DNA of 64,000 nucleotides from Cognataquiflexum aquatile. GTDB taxonomy: Bacteria > Bacteroidota > Bacteroidia > Cytophagales > Cyclobacteriaceae. Below, piece by piece: positions 16,802 to 26,497 of the stretch. Location of the stretch: contig NZ_QMIK01000001.1 in assembly GCF_003316845.1 (NCBI RefSeq), forward strand, positions 496,001 to 560,000, written 5' to 3'. The notes under the pieces were generated by a model. The model did not search any database. It was given only the letters and a program-made list of their open reading frames with translations, and was not told the DNA's origin. The stretch's first letter is position 1. Each line of letters opens with the position of its first letter. The position numbers and the translations under genes are program-made.

Positions 16802-17565
16802 TAAAAATACTCATCATCGAGGACGAAAAACCAGCCCGGAATAAGCTCAGAAGGTTTATTGAAGAACTAGATCTTTCCATTGAAATTATAGGAGAAAAAG
16901 ACACCGTGGAATCGAGCCTTTCATTTTTGAAAAGCAATTCGCCGGATTTAATTTTTTCGGATATAGAATTATTAGACGGAAACGTCTTTGAGGTTTACAA
17001 TCAAGTTCCGGTCTCCTGCCCAATCATATTCACAACTGCCTATGACCAGTATTGGATGGAAGCATTTGATGGAAATGGGATCGCTTATCTGCTCAAACCC
17101 TTTTCCAGAGAGCGTTTTCAGAAATCCTGGGAAAAATTCCTAATGATAAGGAATACACCGGCTGATGCCAATACGATCCTCAGCAGCCTTTCAAAAATCC
17201 TCGGACAACACCAAGTCGAAAAAACGAAAAGAAGGCAATTTACTATCCATAGCAACAGGGGCATCAGTTTCTTGAACACGGAAAACATTCTTTTTTTTGA
17301 AGCCAATGAAGGTGTTGTTTTTGCATATGACACTACCGGCAAAAAGCATTTACTCACTGAAACCACCCTAAAAGAAATAGAAGAACAACTTGACCCTTCA
17401 GGTTTTTTCAGGCTCAACCGCAGCGAGCTCGTCAATAAAATACACATAGAAAAAATGGAGCGCCATACCAAAAATACCTTGGCAATCAAACTAAAAGGCT
17501 ATCAAAAACATCTTATCACAAGTCAAAGTACCACTGCTCTTTTCCGGTCTTGGATCAATCAGTAA
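16798..17565 (+). CDS. LytTR-family response regulator
   Basis: A 255-residue DNA-binding regulator. The receiver domain spans about residues 1-120 with the acidic pair in IIEDEKPARN, the phosphorylated Asp in LIFSDIELLDGN and the conserved Lys in YLLKPFSRERF. Residues ~145-250 form a LytTR domain (FTIHSNRGISFLNTENILFF, then GFFRLNRSELVNKIHIEKM), which binds direct repeats rather than using a helix-turn-helix. It starts in the 4-bp overlap with its kinase. A hairpin terminator follows at 17620. Targets are unknown; adjacent permease promoters would be the first to test. Confidence 0.95.
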   Translation: MIKILIIEDEKPARNKLRRFIEELDLSIEIIGEKDTVESSLSFLKSNSPDLIFSDIELLDGNVFEVYNQVPVSCPIIFTTAYDQYWMEAFDGNGIAYLLKPFSRERFQKSWEKFLMIRNTPADANTILSSLSKILGQHQVEKTKRRQFTIHSNRGISFLNTENILFFEANEGVVFAYDTTGKKHLLTETTLKEIEEQLDPSGFFRLNRSELVNKIHIEKMERHTKNTLAIKLKGYQKHLITSQSTTALFRSWINQ

Positions 17566-17619
17566 ATAAGGTTGTGACTGGAAATCTTTAGAAAGAATTA
17601 TCATTTGCCCAAAAACACA

Positions 17620-17653
17620 AAAACCGGAATCCTTCGATCCCGGTTTTCATTTT
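17620..17653. terminator. bidirectional terminator between convergent genes
   Basis: AAAACCGG (17620-17627) pairs with CCGGTTTT (17640-17647), followed by CATTTTT; the A-run on the left side allows it to serve the minus-strand lipoprotein gene (ending at 17679) as well as the plus-strand regulator. Confidence 0.75.
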
Positions 17654-17678
17654 TATAATAGGAAACTATCCTCAACCA

Positions 17679-18194
17679 TTAAGGTAATGTATCAGCAGCT
17701 GCTTTTTGGGCAGCTTCGTATTCCATAAAGGCGATGACATAGGGAGAATTGTCCCAATATCCATGTTCACTGACGATTTTGCCTTCCACAAATCTAAATG
17801 TAGAGTGAACCGGTGTTTCGAATTTTTGACCAGTTACGGCCATAGTTCCTTTCCAAGTACCCCACACATTTACCCAAGTTTCTCCTTTGTCAGTGGTGAC
17901 CATTTCAATGGCATCTTCGCCTATTTCGAGGGTAGAACCTGTAAATGTGCCCACTTCTTCTTTTTGCCGGGCAATCATTTCATCAACGGAAATTGGATTT
18001 GATTCAAGTGCGTTTTGAAAAATCTTGGCTGAATCTGCATAATATTGCCTTTGTCCTTCGGCGTCCCCTTTGTTGTACAACTCAAAAATGGCCTTCACTG
18101 CGTCAATTTCAGGGGACTGCATGGTGTAATTCTGCTTTTGGGAACAAGAAAACAACATGGCGCAAGATCCAAGAATAATAAGTGTTTTTTTCAT
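17679..18194 (-). CDS. lipoprotein with an NTF2/SnoaL-like fold
   Basis: A 171-residue protein with a lipoprotein signal (MKKTLIILGSCAMLFSC, lipobox Cys17). The rest reads as a single NTF2-like domain: an N-terminal helix (IDAVKAIFELYNKGDAEGQR), a YYADSAKIF strand region, then beta strands with GETWVNVWGTWKGTMAVTG and VHSTFRFVEGKIVSEHGYWD, the usual order in SnoaL-like/ketosteroid-isomerase-like proteins. Such domains bind small hydrophobic ligands or act as isomerases; no catalytic residues can be assigned. Exposed on the periplasmic face or the outer membrane. It stands alone between two terminators (17620 and 18302). Confidence 0.85.
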   Translation of the reverse strand: MKKTLIILGSCAMLFSCSQKQNYTMQSPEIDAVKAIFELYNKGDAEGQRQYYADSAKIFQNALESNPISVDEMIARQKEEVGTFTGSTLEIGEDAIEMVTTDKGETWVNVWGTWKGTMAVTGQKFETPVHSTFRFVEGKIVSEHGYWDNSPYVIAFMEYEAAQKAAADTLP

Positions 18195-18301
18195 AGTAAT
18201 GTGAGTTTTATAGTTGATGGTTTTTGAATTGGTTAAAAGTTAATCAAATTATATCGAAAAACAATTGCAACTCCTTGTATTCAAGCCATTTGGTAAAAAG
18301 G

Positions 18302-18331
18302 AAAAAAAGTAGGGTCTCCCCTACTTTTTTT
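18302..18331. terminator. bidirectional terminator after the permease operon
   Basis: A strong stem, GTAGGG (18309-18314) with CCCTAC (18319-18324) over a TCTC loop, flanked by seven As and seven Ts. On the minus strand it follows the stop of permease paralogue 4 (18378) and should end the exporter operon transcript. Confidence 0.85.
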
Positions 18332-18377
18332 AACTATCCCTATTCATAGTTTTTTTATGTCATTCGTACATTTTTAA

Positions 18378-20747
18378 TTATTCACTTTTAAGCGTACTAG
18401 CAGGATTCACCTGGGCGGCTTTCAGTGCTTGCATGGTGACAGTGAGGTAAGCTATACTCAAGATCACCCCTGCGGCCAAAGGAATAAACCACCATTCAAA
18501 ATCGATCTTGTAAGCATAGCCCGAAAGCCAATCCTGCATCAGCCAATAACCCACTCCTGAACCGATCACTATCGCTACAGCCACAATGGTGATAAACTCC
18601 CTGTTGATCACATTGAGTATAGATGCCGTGGATGCACCCAAAACCTTTCGGATGCCGATTTCCTTGGTTTTTTGTTCGGCTACATGGGCAGACAGTCCAA
18701 ACAATCCCAAGCATGAAATCAAAATGGTCAAGATGCTGAAGTACTTTGCCAAGTCCCTAATTCTCAAATCCTCATTGTACAATTTGGCATAATTTTCATC
18801 CATGAAGGTGTACTGAAAAGGAAAATCGGGGTTTATCTCTTCTGACAGGGATTTGATGGAAGCTATGGCATTCTGAATATCGCCTGTACCCAGCCTTACG
18901 AATGCATTTGTAGCAAAAGATTTATCCAAAAGGATAACCACAGGCTCCATGTTTTGGTGAAAACTTTGAAAGTGAAAATCCTCCACAACTCCTGTGATGT
19001 TTCGGTCTTCTCCCCACATATTGAAAGAAACTGCATCAGGATTGTCCTGTGTGATAAGTTCATAAGCTCTCCTGTTGATGATCGCTCCCTGAACGGAATC
19101 CACACCTTTGGCAGGATTGAAATCTTCCCCTTTGATCAGTTTTATTCCGGTAGCCTCCAAGAAGTCATAGTCCACCCTCATAATTTCAAACAAGGCGGTA
19201 AAATCAGGGTCTTTTCCTTCCCAACTCACATTTCCTGTATTGGAATTTCTTCCCAACAAGTTGTGGTTGGATCTGGAGACGGAAAGAATGTCCGGATTCT
19301 GAGTCAACCGGTTTTTGAAGACATCATAATTTTCAATCAATTTACCTTCCAAAGGAAGAACCAAAAGCTGTTCTTTCTCATAACCCAAATCTTGTTTTAG
19401 GGCAAAACCGATCTGCTGATAGACCACAACTGTAGAAACAATCAAAATGGTCGCAAGCGTAAACTGGAAAAGAACAAGTCCTTTTCTAGCTATCACTATC
19501 CCCTTGCCCGCTGCTGTATGGCTTCTAAACACATTCACTACTTTGGTCGCCGAAAGATAAAATGCCGGATAGCTACCCGCGACTAATCCTGTAAAAAGGA
19601 CCACACCGAGAAACTGCAGCCAGAAATTGGGGTCAGCATAAGGAATTTCCATTGTTTTGCCCGTCAGGTTATTGAAAACCGGAAGCGTCAGCTGGACGAG
19701 CAGCAATGCCAAGACAGAAGCAAACAATGTAATCAAAAGAGATTCACTCAAAAACTGGTAAACTAATGCGTTTTTTCCGGCACCGGATACTTTCCTCACC
19801 CCAACCTCCTTGGCTCTTTTTTGGGATTTTGCTGTGGAAAGGTTCATAAAATTGATGCAGGCAATAAGCAACACAAACAGTCCGATCACAGCAAACAACT
19901 TTACATATTCGATTCTTCCGCCTTGTTGGATACCGTCTTCAAAATTTCCATGGAGATAAAGTTCTTTTTGTGGGTAAGCAAAAAGTTTCACATTACTTCC
20001 CTCGTTTCTCTCCAAAATGAAATTTTCAAGATTGGCAGAAAAAGCTTTCCAATCGGACTCTTTGTTCAGTTTGACAATGGTACTTGGACCGTTGTTGCCC
20101 CACTCACTTAACCATGAATTGTAGGGTTTTTCAAACATAAACTGAAAAGGAAGAATATATTCAAAATCTGCCAAACTGGAATTTGGCAGTGTTTCCAAAA
20201 CCCCTTGGACAATAAAAGAAGCCTCGCTTCCTGATTCTTTCATCACGACTGTTTCCCCGATGACATCTGATTTTCCAAAAAGCTTGATCGCAGCATCTTT
20301 GGTCAAAACAATATGGTTTTTTTCTGAAAGTGCTCTTTCACGGTCCCCATGGAGTATTCCGTATTGTAGGATTTGCAAATAATCTTCTCCGGCATAAAAT
20401 CCATCCAATTTGATTTTGGTATCCCCACTGACAAACAGGTTTCTTTCATTCCAGGAATACGTAGCGGCCTTTTCAATCTCAGGATAGACATTTTTTAGTT
20501 CTTTGGCCAAAATACCAGGTGTGGAGGTTGTGGTAAAAATGTCAGGCCCATACTTCTGATGCTCCATGATCCGGTATACCTGATCTATATCTGCAAACTG
20601 CCGGTTCATTTCCAATTCAGATTTAACCCAAAGACCAATCAAAACGGCTGCCCAAAGACCCAAAGTCAATCCAAAAAGGTTGATGGCAAAGGTGAGTTTG
20701 TGCTTGGAAAACCCCCTCAATGCGATTTTTAAATAGTTTTTTAACAT
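18378..20747 (-). CDS. FtsX/MacB-type ABC transporter permease (paralogue 4)
   Basis: A 789-residue permease, the shortest of the six. TM1 (FGLTLGLWAAVLIGLWV) is followed by a periplasmic domain, TMs near residue 280-400 with KRAKEVGVRKVSGAGKN, a central TM (LVLFQFTLATILIVSTV), a second periplasmic domain and a C-terminal FtsX half with QKTKEIGIRKVLGAST. It ends NPASTLKSE. It is the last gene of the run adaptor - ATPase - permease - permease - permease, 47 bp after the previous stop, and is closed by the terminator at 18302. By family it is an inner-membrane subunit coupled to a MacB-like ATPase. Cargo unknown. Confidence 0.94.
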   Translation of the reverse strand: MLKNYLKIALRGFSKHKLTFAINLFGLTLGLWAAVLIGLWVKSELEMNRQFADIDQVYRIMEHQKYGPDIFTTTSTPGILAKELKNVYPEIEKAATYSWNERNLFVSGDTKIKLDGFYAGEDYLQILQYGILHGDRERALSEKNHIVLTKDAAIKLFGKSDVIGETVVMKESGSEASFIVQGVLETLPNSSLADFEYILPFQFMFEKPYNSWLSEWGNNGPSTIVKLNKESDWKAFSANLENFILERNEGSNVKLFAYPQKELYLHGNFEDGIQQGGRIEYVKLFAVIGLFVLLIACINFMNLSTAKSQKRAKEVGVRKVSGAGKNALVYQFLSESLLITLFASVLALLLVQLTLPVFNNLTGKTMEIPYADPNFWLQFLGVVLFTGLVAGSYPAFYLSATKVVNVFRSHTAAGKGIVIARKGLVLFQFTLATILIVSTVVVYQQIGFALKQDLGYEKEQLLVLPLEGKLIENYDVFKNRLTQNPDILSVSRSNHNLLGRNSNTGNVSWEGKDPDFTALFEIMRVDYDFLEATGIKLIKGEDFNPAKGVDSVQGAIINRRAYELITQDNPDAVSFNMWGEDRNITGVVEDFHFQSFHQNMEPVVILLDKSFATNAFVRLGTGDIQNAIASIKSLSEEINPDFPFQYTFMDENYAKLYNEDLRIRDLAKYFSILTILISCLGLFGLSAHVAEQKTKEIGIRKVLGASTASILNVINREFITIVAVAIVIGSGVGYWLMQDWLSGYAYKIDFEWWFIPLAAGVILSIAYLTVTMQALKAAQVNPASTLKSE

Positions 20748-20794
20748 AGTGGTTGTAGTTTATGGAGTTTCATTCTGTATACCTGAAGGATACT

Positions 20795-23215
20795 TTATTC
20801 ACTTTTCAATATTCTAATGGGATTGGTCCCAATGCTTTTATAAGATTGTAAAGCCACAGTCACAATTGCCAAAACAAAACATCCCAAACTGGCAATTGCA
20901 AAAACCCAAAGTTCGAAAGGAATCTTATAGGCAAAATCATCCAACCAGCCGGATACCAGGAAATAGGCTGAAGGCACTGCGATGAGACATGAAATCCCGA
21001 TGAGCTTGACGTAGTTTGAAGACAAAAGCAGAAATATTTCAGATTCACCTGCACCAAAAACTTTCCTGATCCCGATTTCCTTTGCGCGCTGCTGTACTGA
21101 ATAAGCAGTCAACCCAAACAATCCCAAGAATGCAATGAAAATGGACATGATTGTCAGTGCATTCATCAGCTTGCCCATCTGCATTTCTGACTGATAAATC
21201 GCCTGAAAGTCCGCATCTAGGAAAGAATAATTCATCGGAACCCTAGGCTCAAACTGCTTCCAAGTAGTCTGCAGTTCTGCAATCGCCGCTTCGAAATCCC
21301 CGGGATTTAAACGGACTGAGATATAATCCCGCAAAAAATAATCGTCCATATATTCGATCACCAATGGCTTGATCTCTTGTCGGAGTGATTCAAAATTAAA
21401 ATCCTTCAAAATTCCGACCACCTCCAATTCCGCTTCATCTTCATCTCCACGGTTTTTGATGATCTTTTGTCCAATTGCTTTTCCACTGATTCCCAATTCC
21501 TTAGCCGCACGCTCATTGATCAAAACTTTATGTTTATCAGCTCCAGAAATATCAGTGAAGTTTCTCCCTTCCCTGATTTCCAGCTTCAGCGTAGAAACGA
21601 ATTCATGATCCGCTTCATACCAATTCATGCCATTGTCAGAAATGACTTCGGGAAGGTTGAAATTTCTCATTTGGAAATTTCCGGGTAGCGGAATACCGGT
21701 CGAAAAACTGAGTGACTGGACCGATGAACTTGAAGCAAACCTCCTTTTGAAATCTTCCCTTTCCTCATTTTTAATTTCGCCGTCATTGTGGATGATAAGC
21801 AGCTGCTCTCTGTCAAATCCCACATTGGAATTTTGGATAAAATGCAGCTGGCGCTGTACCACCAAGGCACAGATTATCAAAATCAGGGATATACTGAACT
21901 GGAAGACCACAAGACCACTCCTCAGCCCGACAGTATTTTTTCCCTGAGTCTGAACACCCTTGATTACCTTGAGCGGCTTGAAAGAGGAAAGGTAAAATGC
22001 CGGGTAAAAACCGGCCATCATTGTCAGCAAAAGGATAAGGATCGGAACAACTGCCCAAATCCATGATAATTGAAAAATATTAAACTGGATTTGCTTACCG
22101 CTAATCTGGTTGAATGTTCCATTTAATAACTCGACCAAAATCAAAGACATGGCCGTACTGATCACCACAAGGAAAAACGCTTCAGTCAAAAATTGACCAA
22201 CCAACTGGTATTTTTTTGATCCCATCACTTTTCTCACTCCCACTTCCATGGATCTTTTGGCGCCTTTGGCAGTAGACAGATTCATAAAGTTGATACTTGC
22301 CAAAAGCAAGACTATGACAGCAACTACAGAAAAAATGTTTACATAGCTTTGGTAGCTATTGGCTTCATGTTCTCTAAGTAAATGCGAATTGAGGTGGATA
22401 TCTTGGACAGGTTGAAGGCCAAAGAAGAAATTAATTGAAGATTGTTCTCCTGATAGTCTCGGGACTATTTGATCTGTCACCACTTGCTTGAGTTTTCCTT
22501 CAACTGCAGGTACATCTTCTTTTTTGATTTTGACATAAGTATGAAGAATAGACCACATCCAATTGTCCATTAGAAAAATCTCTCGATGCATGTCAATATT
22601 ATGCACCAGCATATCAAAATGAAAATGGGATTGGGAAGGAATATCTTTGATCACTGCACTGACCATCATCAAGTCAGTGGAACCACTTCCGATCAGTAAA
22701 TTTTTTCCAACAATTTCAGCTGTCGGAATTTCTCCAAAATATCTTTTTGCTGTGGTTTCGGTAATGATCACACTTTTGCCCCCTTCGAGTGCATTGGAAT
22801 TTCCTGCCAGGATTTCAAAGTCAAAAACTTCAAAGAAATTTGGCTCTGCATAAAAAACAGAAGCCTCTCTAAAAATCTGATCAGCATTGGGGCCCGATTC
22901 TGGCTGAACTGTGAAATCATTCCATTTCAATAGCCTCGTGAATGCTTCTACTTCCGAAATATCTTTTAAACTTTGGCCTAACGGCGGCGGTGCGGTGGCA
23001 TATTGGGAACCATCATTCGTTCCCCAATGGGATGTGATCCGGTAGATGTTTTCAGTATTGGAATAAAATCGGTCATAGCTTTTCTCATCTACGATATAAA
23101 AAAGTATCATCAAAAAACCTGAGATGCCGATAGTCAATCCCGAAATATTCAAGATGGAATACATCCTGTTTTTATTCAGGACCCTCCAAGCGATTTTAAA
23201 GTGGTTATTTAACAT
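20795..23215 (-). CDS. FtsX/MacB-type ABC transporter permease (paralogue 5)
   Basis: An 806-residue permease: TM1 (ISGLTIGISGFLMILFYIV), periplasmic domain, TM block with KRSMEVGVRKVMGSKKYQ, central TM (GLVVFQFSISLILIICAL), second periplasmic domain, C-terminal half with QRAKEIGIRKVFGAGES. It ends NPIRILKSE. Its start is 7 bp after the stop of paralogue 6, indicating one transcript and probable coupled translation. The signature motif has RSMEVG in place of RAKEVG in the first FtsX half, a small departure from its siblings. Confidence 0.94.
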   Translation of the reverse strand: MLNNHFKIAWRVLNKNRMYSILNISGLTIGISGFLMILFYIVDEKSYDRFYSNTENIYRITSHWGTNDGSQYATAPPPLGQSLKDISEVEAFTRLLKWNDFTVQPESGPNADQIFREASVFYAEPNFFEVFDFEILAGNSNALEGGKSVIITETTAKRYFGEIPTAEIVGKNLLIGSGSTDLMMVSAVIKDIPSQSHFHFDMLVHNIDMHREIFLMDNWMWSILHTYVKIKKEDVPAVEGKLKQVVTDQIVPRLSGEQSSINFFFGLQPVQDIHLNSHLLREHEANSYQSYVNIFSVVAVIVLLLASINFMNLSTAKGAKRSMEVGVRKVMGSKKYQLVGQFLTEAFFLVVISTAMSLILVELLNGTFNQISGKQIQFNIFQLSWIWAVVPILILLLTMMAGFYPAFYLSSFKPLKVIKGVQTQGKNTVGLRSGLVVFQFSISLILIICALVVQRQLHFIQNSNVGFDREQLLIIHNDGEIKNEEREDFKRRFASSSSVQSLSFSTGIPLPGNFQMRNFNLPEVISDNGMNWYEADHEFVSTLKLEIREGRNFTDISGADKHKVLINERAAKELGISGKAIGQKIIKNRGDEDEAELEVVGILKDFNFESLRQEIKPLVIEYMDDYFLRDYISVRLNPGDFEAAIAELQTTWKQFEPRVPMNYSFLDADFQAIYQSEMQMGKLMNALTIMSIFIAFLGLFGLTAYSVQQRAKEIGIRKVFGAGESEIFLLLSSNYVKLIGISCLIAVPSAYFLVSGWLDDFAYKIPFELWVFAIASLGCFVLAIVTVALQSYKSIGTNPIRILKSE

Positions 23216-23222
23216 GGCAATA

Positions 23223-25583
23223 TCATTCGGATGACAAAGAATTTACCGGATTTGCAGCTGCTGCTTTGAAAGCCTGAAAACTGACCGTAACCATAGCAAT
23301 GACCAAGAGTCCGATTGCCGATGCGCCAAAAATCCACCAACTCAGGTTGGTTTTGTAAGCATAACCTGCAAGCCAGGCATTGGATAGGTACCAACCCAAA
23401 GGAACCATAATCAATATGGCTACCACCACCAAAAGCATGAAATCCTTGACAATCATACCTAGAATTTGACTGACGGATGCGCCTAACACTTTCCGTACCC
23501 CTATTTCTTTTTTGCGGTTTTCTACCGTAAAAGCTGCTAGACCAAACAATCCCAAACAAGAAAGAAAAATAGCAACAAATCCAAAATACCTAGCTAGTTT
23601 GGAGATCCGCTGCTCCTGAAGGTATAAGGACTGAAAATCTTCATCCATAAAGCTGTAATCCATCTTTTGGGCATTCAGATTTTCAAACAATCCTGAAACT
23701 GAGGCAATGGTTTCCAGTTGATTTTCAGGGTTGATTCTGATGATGATTTTTTGGGCAAAGGCTTTGTCATATTTTAGAAAGGCAGGTTTCACCTTTTCTT
23801 TGAGGGATTCAAAATGAAAATCTTTCAAAACTCCAATTACTTCCATGTCATTCCCCCAAAGATTGACCGTGGCACCGACGGGTTCGTTCAGGCCGATTAC
23901 CTTCACCGCTTCTTCATTGAGGATGATCTTGGAACTTTCATCGCCAAAATCCCTCGAGAAAGGCCTTCCTTCCAAGATTTCAAAATCCATGGTCTCGATC
24001 AAATCCATGTTGACCGTAATGTTTTCAAATTTGACCTGTTCCTTGGGATCTTTGCCTTCCCAACTCAGCCCAATAGTAGAGCTCATCAATCCTACGAGGG
24101 GATGAGATAAGCTTGAGGCATTTTCGACCCCCGGAACTCCTTTAACCTGATTCAAAAACGATTCAAGTTGGGTATCTGAAAGGGAGGAGGAATTGATCTG
24201 AAGAAGGTGGGATTGGTTGTAGCCAAGGTTTTGGTTTTGGATATAAGCCATTTGCCGTCCAATCACTGATATCCCGATGATCAAAAGCAGCGAAATGGAA
24301 AACTGGAAAACAACCAATCCTTTTCTTGCCAAAAGCTCCCCAAAGCTTCCTTTGAGGTTGCTTTTGAGGATTTGGATTGGTTTGAACTTTGATAAATAAA
24401 CCGAAGGGTAAATCCCTGCAAGCAAACCTGTAAAAGCCCAAATCAAAACAAGTATGAGGATTTGAGATAAATCCAAATTGAGATTCAGTTCTTTGAGAGT
24501 AACCTGATTGAAAAACGGCTGTGAAACCGCAGCCAAAACCAAGGCAAGAACCATAGCAAAGAAGGTAAGCAGCATCGATTCGACCATAAATTGGCTGAAC
24601 AAACCGCCACGGCTAGCACCCATCGACTTTTTAACTCCAATCTCTTTGATTCTATTCATGGACCTGGCAGTGGTTAGGTTCATAAAATTGATACAGGCAA
24701 TCAAGAGAATGAAAAATGCAATTGCCGAAAAAATCCAGACATAATTGATCCTTCCTCCTACTACCTTTCCATCTTCAAATGACCCATAGAGGTAATTGTC
24801 TTCAAAAGCCTGAACAAAAGGGGTCACATTGCTCTCTGCTTCTTTATCCTTTATAAAGTTTTTGATCTGGGAATTGAATGAATCTATGTCTGTTCCCTCT
24901 CTAAGTAATAAAAATGTTCCTGCATTGAAATTATCCCAATGGGCTCCCTCTCCAAGCATTTTTTTGAAGTAAGGAAAAGACAACAAGAATTCAGGTTTGT
25001 TTACATCCAACGAACCAAAATCCCTGTAAACTCCTCTTACAATTACATCGTTTCCAAACTCAAACACAGACCATTTTAAACTTTTTCCAATGGCATCTTT
25101 TGACGATCCGAAAATTCTGATAGCTGTTGATTCTGACAAAACCACCGAATTTATGTCTGACAGTGCCTTCGATTTATCTCCTTCCAAAAAATCGATACTG
25201 AACATTTCCAGGTATTCCTGGTCGACAAAAAACCCATCTGCGACCTGCACATCTTTTCCATCATCAAAAGAAACTCCTGTGATATAGGGTGAAATCGCCG
25301 CCGCCATTTCCACTTGAGAAAGTTCAGCCCCCATGGCTTCGGCCATTTCTGCAGGAGTAATTTCAATAGTATTTACACCCGTGGAATTGTCATGATTGGT
25401 AAATACCGTATAAATTCTATCTCCAAGCGCATGGTACCTGTTGATACTCACTTCATCTTTGACCCACATCATGATCAAAATCACCGTAGTCAAGCCCAAA
25501 GTAAGCCCAAACAGATTTATCAAAAATGTCAATCTGTGCTTTTTGAAGCTCCTTAATGCGATTTTGAGATAGTTGGTGAGCAT
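23223..25583 (-). CDS. FtsX/MacB-type ABC transporter permease (paralogue 6)
   Basis: A 786-residue permease from the ATG at 25583 (MLTNYLKIALRSFKKHR), which lines up with the starts of its paralogues; an upstream ATG at 25658 would add a 25-residue stretch running into repeat sequence and is rejected. TM1 (FGLTLGLTTVILIMMWV), periplasmic domain, TM block with NRIKEIGVKKSMGASRG, central TM (GLVVFQFSISLLLIIGIS), second periplasmic domain, C-terminal half with NRKKEIGVRKVLGASVS. It ends NPVNSLSSE. First permease after the ATPase gene; the 108-bp gap holds a GACCGAT-type repeat. Confidence 0.94.
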   Translation of the reverse strand: MLTNYLKIALRSFKKHRLTFLINLFGLTLGLTTVILIMMWVKDEVSINRYHALGDRIYTVFTNHDNSTGVNTIEITPAEMAEAMGAELSQVEMAAAISPYITGVSFDDGKDVQVADGFFVDQEYLEMFSIDFLEGDKSKALSDINSVVLSESTAIRIFGSSKDAIGKSLKWSVFEFGNDVIVRGVYRDFGSLDVNKPEFLLSFPYFKKMLGEGAHWDNFNAGTFLLLREGTDIDSFNSQIKNFIKDKEAESNVTPFVQAFEDNYLYGSFEDGKVVGGRINYVWIFSAIAFFILLIACINFMNLTTARSMNRIKEIGVKKSMGASRGGLFSQFMVESMLLTFFAMVLALVLAAVSQPFFNQVTLKELNLNLDLSQILILVLIWAFTGLLAGIYPSVYLSKFKPIQILKSNLKGSFGELLARKGLVVFQFSISLLLIIGISVIGRQMAYIQNQNLGYNQSHLLQINSSSLSDTQLESFLNQVKGVPGVENASSLSHPLVGLMSSTIGLSWEGKDPKEQVKFENITVNMDLIETMDFEILEGRPFSRDFGDESSKIILNEEAVKVIGLNEPVGATVNLWGNDMEVIGVLKDFHFESLKEKVKPAFLKYDKAFAQKIIIRINPENQLETIASVSGLFENLNAQKMDYSFMDEDFQSLYLQEQRISKLARYFGFVAIFLSCLGLFGLAAFTVENRKKEIGVRKVLGASVSQILGMIVKDFMLLVVVAILIMVPLGWYLSNAWLAGYAYKTNLSWWIFGASAIGLLVIAMVTVSFQAFKAAAANPVNSLSSE

Positions 25584-25629
25584 GGTGGTTGGAGGATGGT
25601 TAATTAAATAAAAAATTAAGTTGTAAAAA

Positions 25630-25684
25630 GACCGATGACCGATGACGGATGCCAACATCGGTCACCCGTCATCAGACATCCGTC
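25630..25684. repeat. GACCGATG/CATCGGTC microsatellite with inverted arms
   Basis: GACCGATGACCGATGACGGATG (25630-25651, heptamer word GACCGAT) is followed by the opposite-strand words CATCGGTCACCCGTCATC and CATCCGTC, so the transcript can fold. It lies between the ATPase stop (25692) and the permease start (25583). Related arrays are at 26440 and 27008. Confidence 0.8.
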
Positions 25685-25691
25685 AATTTTT

Positions 25692-26390
25692 TCAAATATG
25701 AAACTGCTCTCTGATATTTTCAGTCACCACTTTCCCATCAAATAGGTTGATAATACGGTGGGCATAGTTCGCATCGTGTGGGGAGTGAGTAACCATCACG
25801 ATGGTAGTACCTTCGTTATTCAATTCTTCCAAAAGCCGCATTACTTCTTCGCCGTTTGCTGAATCAAGATTACCGGTTGGTTCATCGGCAAGGATTACAG
25901 AAGGTTTGGCTACAATTGCCCGGGCAATGGCTACCCTTTGCTGCTGACCGCCGGAAAGTTGTTGCGGAAAATGGTCTTTTCGGTGCATGATGTTCATCCG
26001 GCCGAGGACTTCCTCAACCCTTCGCTTTCTTTCGTCCGCAGGGGTTTTGAGGTAAAGAAGTGGAAGCTCCACATTTTCGAATACAGTGAGTTCATCGATG
26101 AGGTTGAAGCTCTGGAATACAAATCCTATATTCCCTTTTCTCAGTTGGGAACGCTGACGTTCAGAGAATTTGGCAACTTCATTTTCGATGAAATAATATT
26201 GCCCCGAATCAGGATTGTCCAGAAGTCCGATGATGTTGAGCAAAGTGGATTTGCCACAACCTGACGGACCCATGATGGCGACGAATTCGCCTTTTTTGAT
26301 TTCGATCTGGATATCATCCAGTGCGGTGGTTTCTACTTCCTCTGTGGTGTAGAGTTTTCTGAGGTTGACGGTTTTGATGATGTTTTGCAT
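25692..26390 (-). CDS. ABC transporter ATPase, MacB/LolD type
   Basis: A 232-residue ATP-binding subunit of the class that drives FtsX-type permeases. Walker A is GPSGCGKS (about residues 41-48), the Q-loop is in [10 protein letters not shown], the signature is [14 protein letters not shown], Walker B is VILADEP with the catalytic Glu, then NLDSANG (D-loop) and VTHSPHD (H-loop). All motifs look intact. It is the only ABC ATPase in the window, while six separate permease genes are present, so it probably serves several of them. Upstream is a four-helix-bundle gene and then the adaptor; downstream are three permeases on the same strand. Confidence 0.97.
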   Translation of the reverse strand: MQNIIKTVNLRKLYTTEEVETTALDDIQIEIKKGEFVAIMGPSGCGKSTLLNIIGLLDNPDSGQYYFIENEVAKFSERQRSQLRKGNIGFVFQSFNLIDELTVFENVELPLLYLKTPADERKRRVEEVLGRMNIMHRKDHFPQQLSGGQQQRVAIARAIVAKPSVILADEPTGNLDSANGEEVMRLLEELNNEGTTIVMVTHSPHDANYAHRIINLFDGKVVTENIREQFHI

Positions 26391-26439
26391 GGGGGGGTAG
26401 GGTATTTCTTCTTTGTTAAATAATTTGTTGTGGAAATTT

Positions 26440-26464
26440 GACCGATGACCGATGACCGATGATC
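26440..26464. repeat. GACCGAT heptamer array (direct orientation)
   Basis: Three and a half copies of GACCGAT on the plus strand, between the ATPase start (26390) and the four-helix-bundle stop (26498). An inverted counterpart lies on the other side of that gene at 27008-27029. Confidence 0.85.
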
Positions 26465-26497
26465 TGCCTCAATTTTGACATTAAAGCTTTCTATTCT

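Noticed and set aside
25583-25658. Upstream start for permease paralogue 6 giving 25 extra residues
   Set aside because: The extension runs through the GACCGAT repeat and would displace the conserved N-terminus; the ATG at 25583 lines up with the other permeases.
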